From Bacteroidales bacterium UBA2030 (GTDB lineage: Bacteria; Bacteroidota; Bacteroidia; Bacteroidales; TTA-H9), in assembly GCA_002332755.1 (NCBI GenBank), contig DDBO01000223.1, positions 1-7,725 of the forward strand: DNA of 7,725 bases, written 5' to 3'. A model generated the notes under the pieces. That model was not told the DNA's origin. It was given only the letters and a program-made list of their open reading frames with translations, and did no database searches. Of this stretch, positions 1 through 5,600 are shown in pieces (within the stretch, counting starts at the first letter, position 1; every line of letters begins with the position of its first letter). The translations under genes were made by a program, and so were the position numbers.

Positions 1-915
1 ACTTGTGCCCGTGCCTCCAAATTGTCTGAAGTCGTACGAAGTGAAAAGGTTCCATTTTTTCACCCTGTAATTGATATTGAATGAAGCGTTGTATTTATCA
101 CCAGTCCCGGCGTTAGCGCTGATCATTCCATTTATTCCCAGAGCTTTGTTTCTTTTAAGGATTATATTAATGATGCCTGTAGTTCCATCAGGATCGTACC
201 TTGCCGAGGGATTAGTAACTATTTCTACTCGCTCAATCATGCTCGCCGGTAGTTGATCGAGGCTTGTGAGCATGGAAGGTTTTCCATCCACCAGGATGGT
301 GACATTTCCGGATCCCCTTAGACTGACATTCCCATCGATATCAACCTGTACAGCAGGAATGGTTTGCATGATATCAATGGCCGTACCTCCTGCCGAGACT
401 ACATTTTGCTCAACATTGTAAACTTTTTTGTCGAGGTTGTATTCCATTACCGACTTTTTTTCAGTAATCTCAACTCCCTGAAGCGTTTTTCCCGAAGGTT
501 TTAACCGAATAGTACCAAGGTTGACTTCTGTTTCGCGAGGAGTTATGAATATTGAGTCAATCGTGCGTGTCGGATAACCTATAAAGCTGATCATTGCGTA
601 AAAGCGACCGAAAGGCAATTTTTCGAGGATAAAATTCCCTTTTGTATCGGTAACTGTACCGTCCACCAGCGATGAATCACGTTTTTTGTAAATAGCAATG
701 TTGGTGTACTCCAATGGAGTTTTACTTTCGGCATCTATTACCCGACCTTTTAAAACACCGATTCGTTGATTCATCATTGCAGCTCTGGCCTCGGGTGAAA
801 TATTGCCTGCAGGCCGGTCTCCACCTGGTTTCACGCTTTGAGCTTTCACGCCATTAGTAAATATGATGATGGCTATGAGCACCATCCCTTTCAAAAATCC
901 ATTAATATAATTCAT
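1..915 (-). CDS. TonB-dependent receptor, outer-membrane beta-barrel family (N-terminal part, cut by left edge)
   Basis: The reading frame is open from an ATG at 915 to the window edge, giving 305 residues and no stop. Residues 1-25 form a signal peptide (basic start, hydrophobic run, cleavage likely after VKA before Q26). Residues about 52-135 match a carboxypeptidase-regulatory-like domain (GVLKGRVIDAESKTPLEYTNI, then a GTVTDTKGNF turn). Residues about 150-255 are the plug, with the signature GNVSLRGSGNVTILVDGKPS followed by IERVEIVTNPSARYDPDGT and GIINIILKRNK. Barrel strands begin near residue 260. This order is typical of Bacteroidota receptors of the OMP_b-brl_3 type, which are usually far longer, so most of the barrel lies outside the window. 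Such proteins sit in the outer membrane and are thought to import or bind ligands with TonB energy; the substrate cannot be read from this part. No SusD partner is visible. No clear promoter was found in the 916-1020 leader. Confidence 0.93.
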   Translation of the reverse strand, partial: MNYINGFLKGMVLIAIIIFTNGVKAQSVKPGGDRPAGNISPEARAAMMNQRIGVLKGRVIDAESKTPLEYTNIAIYKKRDSSLVDGTVTDTKGNFILEKLPFGRFYAMISFIGYPTRTIDSIFITPRETEVNLGTIRLKPSGKTLQGVEITEKKSVMEYNLDKKVYNVEQNVVSAGGTAIDIMQTIPAVQVDIDGNVSLRGSGNVTILVDGKPSMLTSLDQLPASMIERVEIVTNPSARYDPDGTTGIINIILKRNKALGINGMISANAGTGDKYNASFNINYRVKKWNLFTSYDFRQFGGTGTS

Positions 916-1023
916 GTCAAAAGTTTTTTCGGAGTTTTTGAGATTTGTTGAACCTACCGGTTTAATACCTTAACATTTTTTAACTTAACCAAGCAGAGTT
1001 TGTTCAATTTCTTTAGAATCAAT

Positions 1024-1054
1024 AAAAAAACCGGGTTAGCTTCAACCCGGTTTT
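1024..1054 (-). terminator. Intrinsic terminator of the universal stress protein gene
   Basis: A perfect 11-bp inverted repeat (1027-1037 with 1044-1054, AACCCGGTTTT in the right arm) encloses a six-base loop. Read on the minus strand, the stem runs straight into a T run (positions 1030-1024). It lies 19 bases past the stop codon at 1073, as expected for a Rho-independent terminator. It should separate the stress-protein transcript from the receptor gene that follows on the same strand. Confidence 0.9.
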
Positions 1055-1072
1055 GCTGGTTATGCTAAATTA

Positions 1073-1912
1073 TTAATAATCAACTATTTTGCTCCAATTA
1101 AATTCTCTGGGGTTGATGCACATCACAGGAATTTGAGAACCATTGAAAATGATGTCTTCATCGTAGCTGCCAAAAATAAAGGAGGTGAAACCTTTATCAG
1201 GATTCGTCATAATCATAATGAGGTCGGAATTAATGGAAGTAGCATAGTCGATGACTTGTTTGCTGAAATCGCTGCTTTTATCAGCTACCTTGACGGTATA
1301 TCTGATTCCGTTTTTTTCAAACCAGCCACCAATGGTTTTTACTGCTTCTGCAATATCAGCACCTGGGAGTTGGTAAATGTGTATAGTGCTGTTGAAGTTT
1401 GAGGCAATATAAGCAGCCCATTTGGTTTTTTCCCAAGGACCTGCATCTGACGTGATGGGAAGCACTATGTTGCGATATCCATTGTCGAAAGTGCGCTTTT
1501 GTACTACTACTACAGGTGCGGGACTTGACGAAATGACTTTAAGGGCATAGCTGCCTGTGAGCATTTGTTCCAGGCCTACTTTCCCATGGGTACCCATATA
1601 TACTAAGCGGGCTCCTATTTCCTTGGCCACTTCGCCTATGGTTGTAAAAATGCTCCCTTCGCGGGCAATGTATTCTGCTTCAATGTTGTAGGATTCTATA
1701 ATGTTTTTGCAAATAGCTTCAAGCTTTTGATTTATGCTTTCAATAGTCTGATTTTCCTTCATCAGATTGAATTTGGTGTTTTTGTCCACCACATGTAATA
1801 CAACAACTTTGTATTTGAGAAACTTAGCCGCTTCACAAGCCTGATTAACTGCATTTCCGGCTACTTCTGTAAAATCGGTCGGAACCAAAACGACATTTTT
1901 TGTGGTTTCCAT
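1073..1912 (-). CDS. Tandem universal stress protein (two UspA domains)
   Basis: This is a cytoplasmic UspA-fold protein with two domains. From the ATG at 1912 it has 279 residues; an in-frame ATG at 1936 would add eight. I prefer 1912 because the conserved first strand (NVVLVPTDFTE) starts just after it, and because the promoter-like motif at 1950-1957 would leave almost no leader for 1936. Numbering from the longer form, domain 1 (about 13-147) has the adenine-pocket Asp21 and a complete G-2x-G-9x-G-S nucleotide-binding motif (G115, G118, G128, S129). Domain 2 (about 155-276) keeps only the final G256-S257; the two leading glycines are replaced (M243, P246) and the Asp is missing. By analogy with the family, domain 1 probably binds ATP and domain 2 is structural or regulatory. 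The stress that induces it is unknown. It appears to be transcribed alone, between its own promoter and a strong terminator. Confidence 0.93.
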   Translation of the reverse strand: METTKNVVLVPTDFTEVAGNAVNQACEAAKFLKYKVVVLHVVDKNTKFNLMKENQTIESINQKLEAICKNIIESYNIEAEYIAREGSIFTTIGEVAKEIGARLVYMGTHGKVGLEQMLTGSYALKVISSSPAPVVVVQKRTFDNGYRNIVLPITSDAGPWEKTKWAAYIASNFNSTIHIYQLPGADIAEAVKTIGGWFEKNGIRYTVKVADKSSDFSKQVIDYATSINSDLIMIMTNPDKGFTSFIFGSYDEDIIFNGSQIPVMCINPREFNWSKIVDY

Positions 1913-1949
1913 AATGTTTATGTTTGTAATTAGCATTTTTTATCAGACA

Positions 1950-1957
1950 CAAAATTA
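1950..1957 (-). promoter_or_regulatory. Bacteroidota-type -7 element for the universal stress protein gene
   Basis: On the minus strand this reads TAATTTTG, matching TAnnTTTG. Transcription would begin near 1943, giving a leader of about 30 bases to the ATG at 1912. The upstream -33 box is poor: TTTA at 1976-1979, 18 bases away. That upstream stretch overlaps an imperfect palindrome (1971-1990). Confidence 0.5.
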
Positions 1958-1970
1958 AATAAAATTAGAG

Positions 1971-1990
1971 CCAGATAAAGATTTATCCGG
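1971..1990. repeat. Imperfect palindrome over the -33 region of the stress-protein promoter
   Basis: GATAAA at 1974-1979 and TTTATC at 1982-1987 are perfect inverted copies around two bases. The outer CC (1971-1972) and GG (1989-1990) also pair, with one mismatch between. Its position just upstream of the -7 motif would suit an operator, but no regulator is identified and AT-rich DNA makes such palindromes common. Confidence 0.4.
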
Positions 1991-2005
1991 ATTAAATTTT
2001 TAGTT

Positions 2006-2029
2006 ATAGCTATTAAGTTTTTAAAAACT
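2006..2029. repeat. Two adjacent AT-rich palindromes downstream of the serine hydrolase gene
   Basis: ATAGCTAT at 2006-2013 and AGTTTTTAAAAACT at 2016-2029 are both perfect palindromes. The second lies 23 bases past the hydrolase stop codon. Neither is a convincing intrinsic terminator, because there is no GC-rich stem and no loop. They may contribute to transcript ending, or may simply reflect base composition. Confidence 0.35.
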
Positions 2030-2051
2030 CGCAAGTATTTTGTCCAGGCAT

Positions 2052-3251
2052 TCATTCGCTAAGCTCGTCAGCATCTTCTGGTTCTTCAGAATTCTCAGGG
2101 AAAGAATTTTTATTTGGATCGAGCAGAGGTTCAATCCGGCGTGCAATTTGCCAGGCTAGCCTTCCTACATGAGCATTGGTATTGTTGAGCATGATGATAG
2201 TCAGCTCGTAATTGGGAATGGTAGTGTAAGTAGCTGTAAATCCATGCCAGAGGCCGTTATGATAAATAATTGGAGTACCTTGAATTTCTTTAATTCTCCA
2301 ACCGAACCCGTAGCGAGTTTCTTTGTTTCCGGCAATCTTTCCAGGTGTAAAAGCCAACTTGCGTAAACTATCGCACAATAATATATCCGTTGTCCAGGCT
2401 TTCCGGTATTTAAATAAATCGGCCGGTGTAGAATAGATACTTTTATCTCCCAGAACATCGTCGAGAGGATCTGGCCAGGGCACTTCTGCAGCCGGAGTCT
2501 TTCCTCTGTGTCCTATGGCTACCTCACGGTTTTCCCATTCTACCCGGTTATAAGCAAAAGTGTTTTCCATACCTAAGGGATCGAAAACCCTGTCTTTTAG
2601 GAAAGCGTGAAAGGGAGAACCATTGACTCTTTCAACCAGTAATGCAAGCAAAGCGTAACCTGTATTGGAATATTGAAAGCGTGTGCCAGGTTTGAACCGA
2701 AGCGGGAGTTTATGCTTTAGTAAAAGCTCCAGCATATCCTGATTGCTGCGCTGTGTTCCGTCTTTCCATTTGCCTGCAGCGATTCCGATATAATTGGGAA
2801 CCCCGGAAGTGTGATTCAATAAATGCCTCACAGTAACAGCAGGATATGGAAATTCAGGAATGTATGTTTTTACGGGTTCATCAAGTCGCACACGACCTTC
2901 TTGCACTAATAATAATACGGATAGAGCCGTGAATGATTTGCTTACCGAAGCGAGTTGAAAAGGGGTTTCCTCTGTTAAAAGATTGCGCTGCCTGAGACTC
3001 GCCAATCCCATAGCATTCTGATAAAGAATGTAATCTTTGTAACCAATAAGAACGCTGCCGTTAAATTTATTTTTCACAAGGATTTCATCAACCAACTGCC
3101 TGATCTCTACGATTCGATCTTCGAGAAGAGGAGGATTCTCTTCTTTTTCTGTTTCTTTGTGAATCTTGTTGCTACGATAATCCCCCGTATGTGCCCTTTC
3201 CGGTGCTAGCAAAATAAGCCCTATGAAAAGCAGGAGTCTCAGTATTCGCAT
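2052..3251 (-). CDS. Exported serine hydrolase, class C beta-lactamase/PBP-like family
   Basis: The 399-residue protein has the serine beta-lactamase-like fold (COG1680/AmpC group), which covers beta-lactamases, DD-peptidases, D-aminopeptidases and esterases. Residues 1 to about 20 look like a signal peptide without a lipobox cysteine, so export to the periplasm is likely. Catalytic motifs appear in the usual order: S102-V-S-K105 (nucleophile and general base), Y194-S-N196, and H331-N-G333 where classical beta-lactamases have K-T-G. Family landmarks HTSG (147-150), PGTRFQYSNTGY and YSTPADL are also present. HxG instead of KTG is common in the peptidase/esterase members and argues against naming this a resistance beta-lactamase. 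The C-terminus (about 378-399) is a low-complexity acidic tail, probably disordered. The gene faces away from the DUF5723 gene; 115 bp separate it from the stress protein downstream. Substrate unknown; peptidoglycan peptides or small esters are the usual guesses. Confidence 0.92.
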   Translation of the reverse strand: MRILRLLLFIGLILLAPERAHTGDYRSNKIHKETEKEENPPLLEDRIVEIRQLVDEILVKNKFNGSVLIGYKDYILYQNAMGLASLRQRNLLTEETPFQLASVSKSFTALSVLLLVQEGRVRLDEPVKTYIPEFPYPAVTVRHLLNHTSGVPNYIGIAAGKWKDGTQRSNQDMLELLLKHKLPLRFKPGTRFQYSNTGYALLALLVERVNGSPFHAFLKDRVFDPLGMENTFAYNRVEWENREVAIGHRGKTPAAEVPWPDPLDDVLGDKSIYSTPADLFKYRKAWTTDILLCDSLRKLAFTPGKIAGNKETRYGFGWRIKEIQGTPIIYHNGLWHGFTATYTTIPNYELTIIMLNNTNAHVGRLAWQIARRIEPLLDPNKNSFPENSEEPEDADELSE

Positions 3252-3280
3252 CCAGCAGTGGGTTTACATTTATTGACGTG

Positions 3281-3288
3281 CAAATTTA
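3281..3288 (-). promoter_or_regulatory. Putative -7 element for the serine hydrolase gene
   Basis: On the minus strand this reads TAAATTTG, an exact TAnnTTTG match. It would start transcription about 24 bases before the ATG at 3251. The nearest upstream TTTG (3301-3304 on the minus strand) is only 12 bases away instead of about 20, so support rests on the -7 motif and its position. Confidence 0.45.
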
Positions 3289-3329
3289 TGCCGTTTCACT
3301 CAAAAGGGGGCAGATATAGATTGAAAGAT

Positions 3330-3355
3330 ATACATTTTTTTTCCACAAAATGTAT
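3330..3355. repeat. 9-bp inverted repeat in the divergent promoter region
   Basis: ATACATTTT (3330-3338) and AAAATGTAT (3347-3355) are perfect inverted copies separated by eight bases. It lies upstream of both flanking genes, closer to the hydrolase promoter. It could be an operator for a dimeric regulator or a weak hairpin. There is no T run suggesting a terminator, and no terminator is expected between divergent genes. Confidence 0.45.
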
Positions 3356-3474
3356 TGCTTTGTTTGGTTATTTGTCTAAAAATCAGCTATTTGTATGTTT
3401 TAGGGCTTTGCCAGAGGAATTATTTGTTAAGGGTGTGAAACATAGTAGAATATTTTTTTGTTACCCCAGGACGT

Positions 3475-3482
3475 TAATTTTG
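3475..3482 (+). promoter_or_regulatory. Putative -7 element for the DUF5723-like gene
   Basis: TAATTTTG is an exact TAnnTTTG match. Transcription would begin near 3489, giving a leader of about 50 bases. The upstream T tract (3452-3459, ending TTTG at 3457-3460) may serve as the -33 box, but the exact TTTG is 14 bases away, shorter than the usual spacing. Confidence 0.5.
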
Positions 3483-3539
3483 CGTCCCATTTTGCAACCC
3501 TTGTTTTTCCTCAGTTGTCACTTAAGTTTTAAATCTTGA

Positions 3540-5009
3540 ATGATCAAGCCAAGTCAAAAGTTGCTCTTTATATTTTTACTCGTCACGCTTCGATTGCATT
3601 CACAGGAATTTACCGGGATAGGAACAGGCAATTACAGCGGGGTAAATTCTGTATTGGTAAATCCTTCATTGGCTCTTTTACAGCAATCGTGGCTCGATAT
3701 TAGGCTGGTTGGTGTGGGGACTTTCATTGAAAATAATTTTGTTTACATACCCAGAAGCGATTTCAACCTTACCGATCTGTTGAAAAAGAATTATCAATTT
3801 CCGCGCTATGGTGAATATAATCGGCCTTTGTTAGCGGCTGGTGGCAATCATCTGTTTCATGCCTATACCGATAGCCGTATTTTACTTCCTGCAGTGCTTT
3901 ATGCAGATATGAGCAGACGTTTTGCTGTTGCCTTATCGATACAGACCAGGTTTGCAGGTGCAGCCGACCGTATCCCTTACGATGTGGCTAATTTTGGCTA
4001 TTACGGGTTGGAATACTCTCGCCAGCATAACATTGAATACAACGATCATAATATTAGTGGTTCTGGCCTCGCCTGGAGTGAAATTGGTACAACTGTGGCC
4101 GGGGTTCTTAAAAGGGAGCGTTTCGATCTTTGGACAGCAGGATTAACACTGAAATACTTATTGGGTCATAGCGGATTTTACGCCAAGGTTGATAACATTC
4201 GATATGTTGTGCTTAATGATTCAACTGTAGATATTCGAAATCTAACCGGTACGGTTGCTTATGCAGCCCCTATGGACTATAGTTCTAACAGCTTTCCTGG
4301 CGGGCAATCATATATTCAAGGAAAAGGCATAGGCTTTGATCTGGGGGTGACTTTTTTGAAAACACACCGTGAAATTAAACGGCTTGTTCCACAACAAGTA
4401 TGTGCCACAAATTTCGATGATTATGTCTGGAGATTGGGAATTTCATTGATAGATTTAGGGATGATTTCATTCGACAGACATGCGCGCAAGCATGCCTTTT
4501 TAAACGCCAGTTATTTTTGGGAGAACGCCAATAATTTAGGATACACCTATTTTCAGGAAGCTGTAGATGATTTTAGCAACAGGCTTACCGGCAGTCCCAC
4601 AGGTTCATTGATTGATACAGCTTTTAGTATGGGATTGCCCACCGCTTTAAGTATTCAATACGACCGTCAACTCCAGCATCATTGGTATTTGTTTGCAGGA
4701 ATAGTAAAAGGGCTCCCTTTATTGGGCGATGCTGCTGTGAAGCGTCCCGATCAGTTGATGTTGATTCCCCGCTACGAAACACGTCATTTTGAAGCTTCTT
4801 TCCCACTTACGCTTTACCGTTTTGTAAAACCGAGGCTGGGTCTGGCCTTGCGTTTGGGTACCTTTACTATTGGTACAGATAATTTGGGAGGATTTATCAG
4901 GCAGGGAAATTTAAAATCGGCAGATTTATATTTCTCCCTGAGAATTTCTTTGCGTAAAGGCCACTGTTGGAGACAAAAGCATAGCGATCCCTGCTATGAT
5001 ACATTTTAA
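3540..5009 (+). CDS. DUF5723-like outer-membrane protein
   Basis: The 489-residue protein has a clear signal peptide (residues 1-21; cleavage likely between S21 and Q22). The mature start, EFTGIGTGNYSGVNSVLVNPS, is the kind of opening seen in DUF5723 proteins, where an N-Y/F-x-G-V...NP motif is typical. The body alternates polar and hydrophobic residues with many aromatic and glycine residues (for example GVTFLKTHREI, WRLGISLIDLG, LGLALRLGTFTIG), as in outer-membrane beta-barrels, which suggests a porin-like or transport barrel. After a final strand (LYFSLRISLR, about 463-472) comes a short polar tail with two cysteines (C476, C485) ending in Phe. The ATG at 3540 has no Shine-Dalgarno sequence, and it directly precedes the signal peptide. 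The function of the family is unknown to me. A small membrane-protein gene follows 45 bases downstream on the same strand and may be co-transcribed. Confidence 0.8.
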   Translation: MIKPSQKLLFIFLLVTLRLHSQEFTGIGTGNYSGVNSVLVNPSLALLQQSWLDIRLVGVGTFIENNFVYIPRSDFNLTDLLKKNYQFPRYGEYNRPLLAAGGNHLFHAYTDSRILLPAVLYADMSRRFAVALSIQTRFAGAADRIPYDVANFGYYGLEYSRQHNIEYNDHNISGSGLAWSEIGTTVAGVLKRERFDLWTAGLTLKYLLGHSGFYAKVDNIRYVVLNDSTVDIRNLTGTVAYAAPMDYSSNSFPGGQSYIQGKGIGFDLGVTFLKTHREIKRLVPQQVCATNFDDYVWRLGISLIDLGMISFDRHARKHAFLNASYFWENANNLGYTYFQEAVDDFSNRLTGSPTGSLIDTAFSMGLPTALSIQYDRQLQHHWYLFAGIVKGLPLLGDAAVKRPDQLMLIPRYETRHFEASFPLTLYRFVKPRLGLALRLGTFTIGTDNLGGFIRQGNLKSADLYFSLRISLRKGHCWRQKHSDPCYDTF

Positions 5010-5030
5010 TAACGCTGTTTTCATTTGAAG

Positions 5031-5038
5031 TAATTTTG
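5031..5038 (+). promoter_or_regulatory. Possible internal promoter (-7-like) before the small membrane-protein gene
   Basis: TAATTTTG matches TAnnTTTG in the 45-bp gap between the two plus-strand genes. A start near 5045 would leave a leader of only about 10 bases before the ATG at 5055. No well-placed TTTG lies about 20 bases upstream (only TTTA at 5005-5008, 22 bases away), so read-through from the upstream gene is an equally good explanation. Confidence 0.3.
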
Positions 5039-5054
5039 GTTTATACTCCCTGAT

Positions 5055-5504
5055 ATGGAAGAAAAACTATTGAAATACTGGCAATTACAGGAAATGCTTT
5101 TGCAAAGTTATCGCTTGTTGATATGGATTATTCATACTGTATTATTGGAGCTAGCCGGACTTGTCGGCTCTCTTGCCCCTCAACCTTTTGTATTTTACTT
5201 TACTACGATGGCCTTGGCATGGATTGAGTTGTTTCTGGGCCTAAAGCTAATTAGATTAAGGTCTTTGGATGTTTCATATTTTCAGATGCTTATCCTGAAG
5301 CAAGAAAATGATATATCCCAATTGCCTGTTTTAGCGTCATTTAAAAAATGGCAAAAGCTCACAAAAGTGGAGAAGCAAAGGATCTTACAGGAGGGAGGAA
5401 TTTATCCATCCAACAGTCGAAAAATATTTGAGCACTGGCTGCCAGTAATTTTTTTTGGGGCATGGATAGCTATGACTGTGGCCCTTTTTTATCAGTCAAG
5501 ATAA
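5055..5504 (+). CDS. Small three-helix membrane protein, family not recognised
   Basis: I do not recognise the family of this 149-residue protein. It begins with a short charged amphipathic segment (MEEKLLKYWQLQEM). Two closely spaced hydrophobic helices follow (about 21-40 and 44-64), then a soluble stretch of about 64 residues rich in Lys, Glu and Gln, with a KKWQKLTKVEKQRI helix near 97-110. A third hydrophobic helix near the C-terminus (about 129-146) ends in FYQSR. There is no signal peptide and no catalytic motif, so it is probably an inner-membrane protein with the central loop on one face. The positive flank after helix 2 (KLIRLRS) suggests that loop is cytoplasmic. It follows the DUF5723-like gene by 45 bp on the same strand and ends just before a terminator. 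Coding is supported by the length, the clean helix pattern and the terminator; the function is unknown. Confidence 0.8.
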   Translation: MEEKLLKYWQLQEMLLQSYRLLIWIIHTVLLELAGLVGSLAPQPFVFYFTTMALAWIELFLGLKLIRLRSLDVSYFQMLILKQENDISQLPVLASFKKWQKLTKVEKQRILQEGGIYPSNSRKIFEHWLPVIFFGAWIAMTVALFYQSR

Positions 5505-5509
5505 AGCAG

Positions 5510-5544
5510 AACGAGACGGCTTTCATATCGAAAACCGTCTCGTT
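5510..5544 (+). terminator. Hairpin terminator between convergent genes
   Basis: AACGAGACGG (5510-5519) pairs perfectly with CCGTCTCGTT (5535-5544). The stem continues inward after one mismatch with TTTC/GAAA around a five-base loop. It begins six bases past the stop of the membrane-protein gene and is followed by a short T-rich tail (TTTATTA). On the other strand it lies about 50 bases past the formimidoyltransferase stop, so it may serve both genes, though the T run is weak on that side. Confidence 0.82.
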
Positions 5545-5588
5545 TATTAATGTACTCAATCCATGTGAATTTACTGTTCTTGATTCTG

Positions 5589-5600
5589 GCCTGATCAGGC
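5589..5600. repeat. 12-bp perfect palindrome over the ftcD stop codon
   Basis: GCCTGATCAGGC is a perfect palindrome that includes the TGA stop (5597-5595 on the minus strand). It has no loop and no T run, so it is unlikely to be a terminator. It could be a protein-binding site or chance. Confidence 0.35.

Larger units (their letters stand above)
3252..3539. other. Divergent intergenic region (288 bp)
   Basis: This AT-rich stretch separates two genes that point away from each other. It holds a promoter-like motif on each strand (3281-3288 minus, 3475-3482 plus) and a 9-bp inverted repeat between them. A 93-codon open frame runs through it on the plus strand, but its translation has no recognisable domain and a composition of random AT-rich DNA (many F, L, K, C), so I treat the region as non-coding. 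Confidence 0.7.

Noticed and set aside
71..256. A 61-codon plus-strand open frame
   Set aside because: It is antisense to the plug and early barrel region of the TonB-dependent receptor.
916..1020. Search for a TAnnTTTG promoter upstream of the TonB-dependent receptor
   Set aside because: The only near match (AACTTTTG, minus strand, 922-915) overlaps the start codon region, so it cannot serve. The real promoter may use another sigma factor or diverge from the consensus.
1133..1402. An 89-codon plus-strand open frame
   Set aside because: It is antisense to the universal stress protein gene and has no domain of its own.
3258..3539. A 93-codon plus-strand open frame ending directly before the ATG of the DUF5723-like gene
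   Set aside because: Its translation shows no domain or credible signal peptide and looks like random AT-rich DNA. It overlaps the promoter motifs of both flanking genes.
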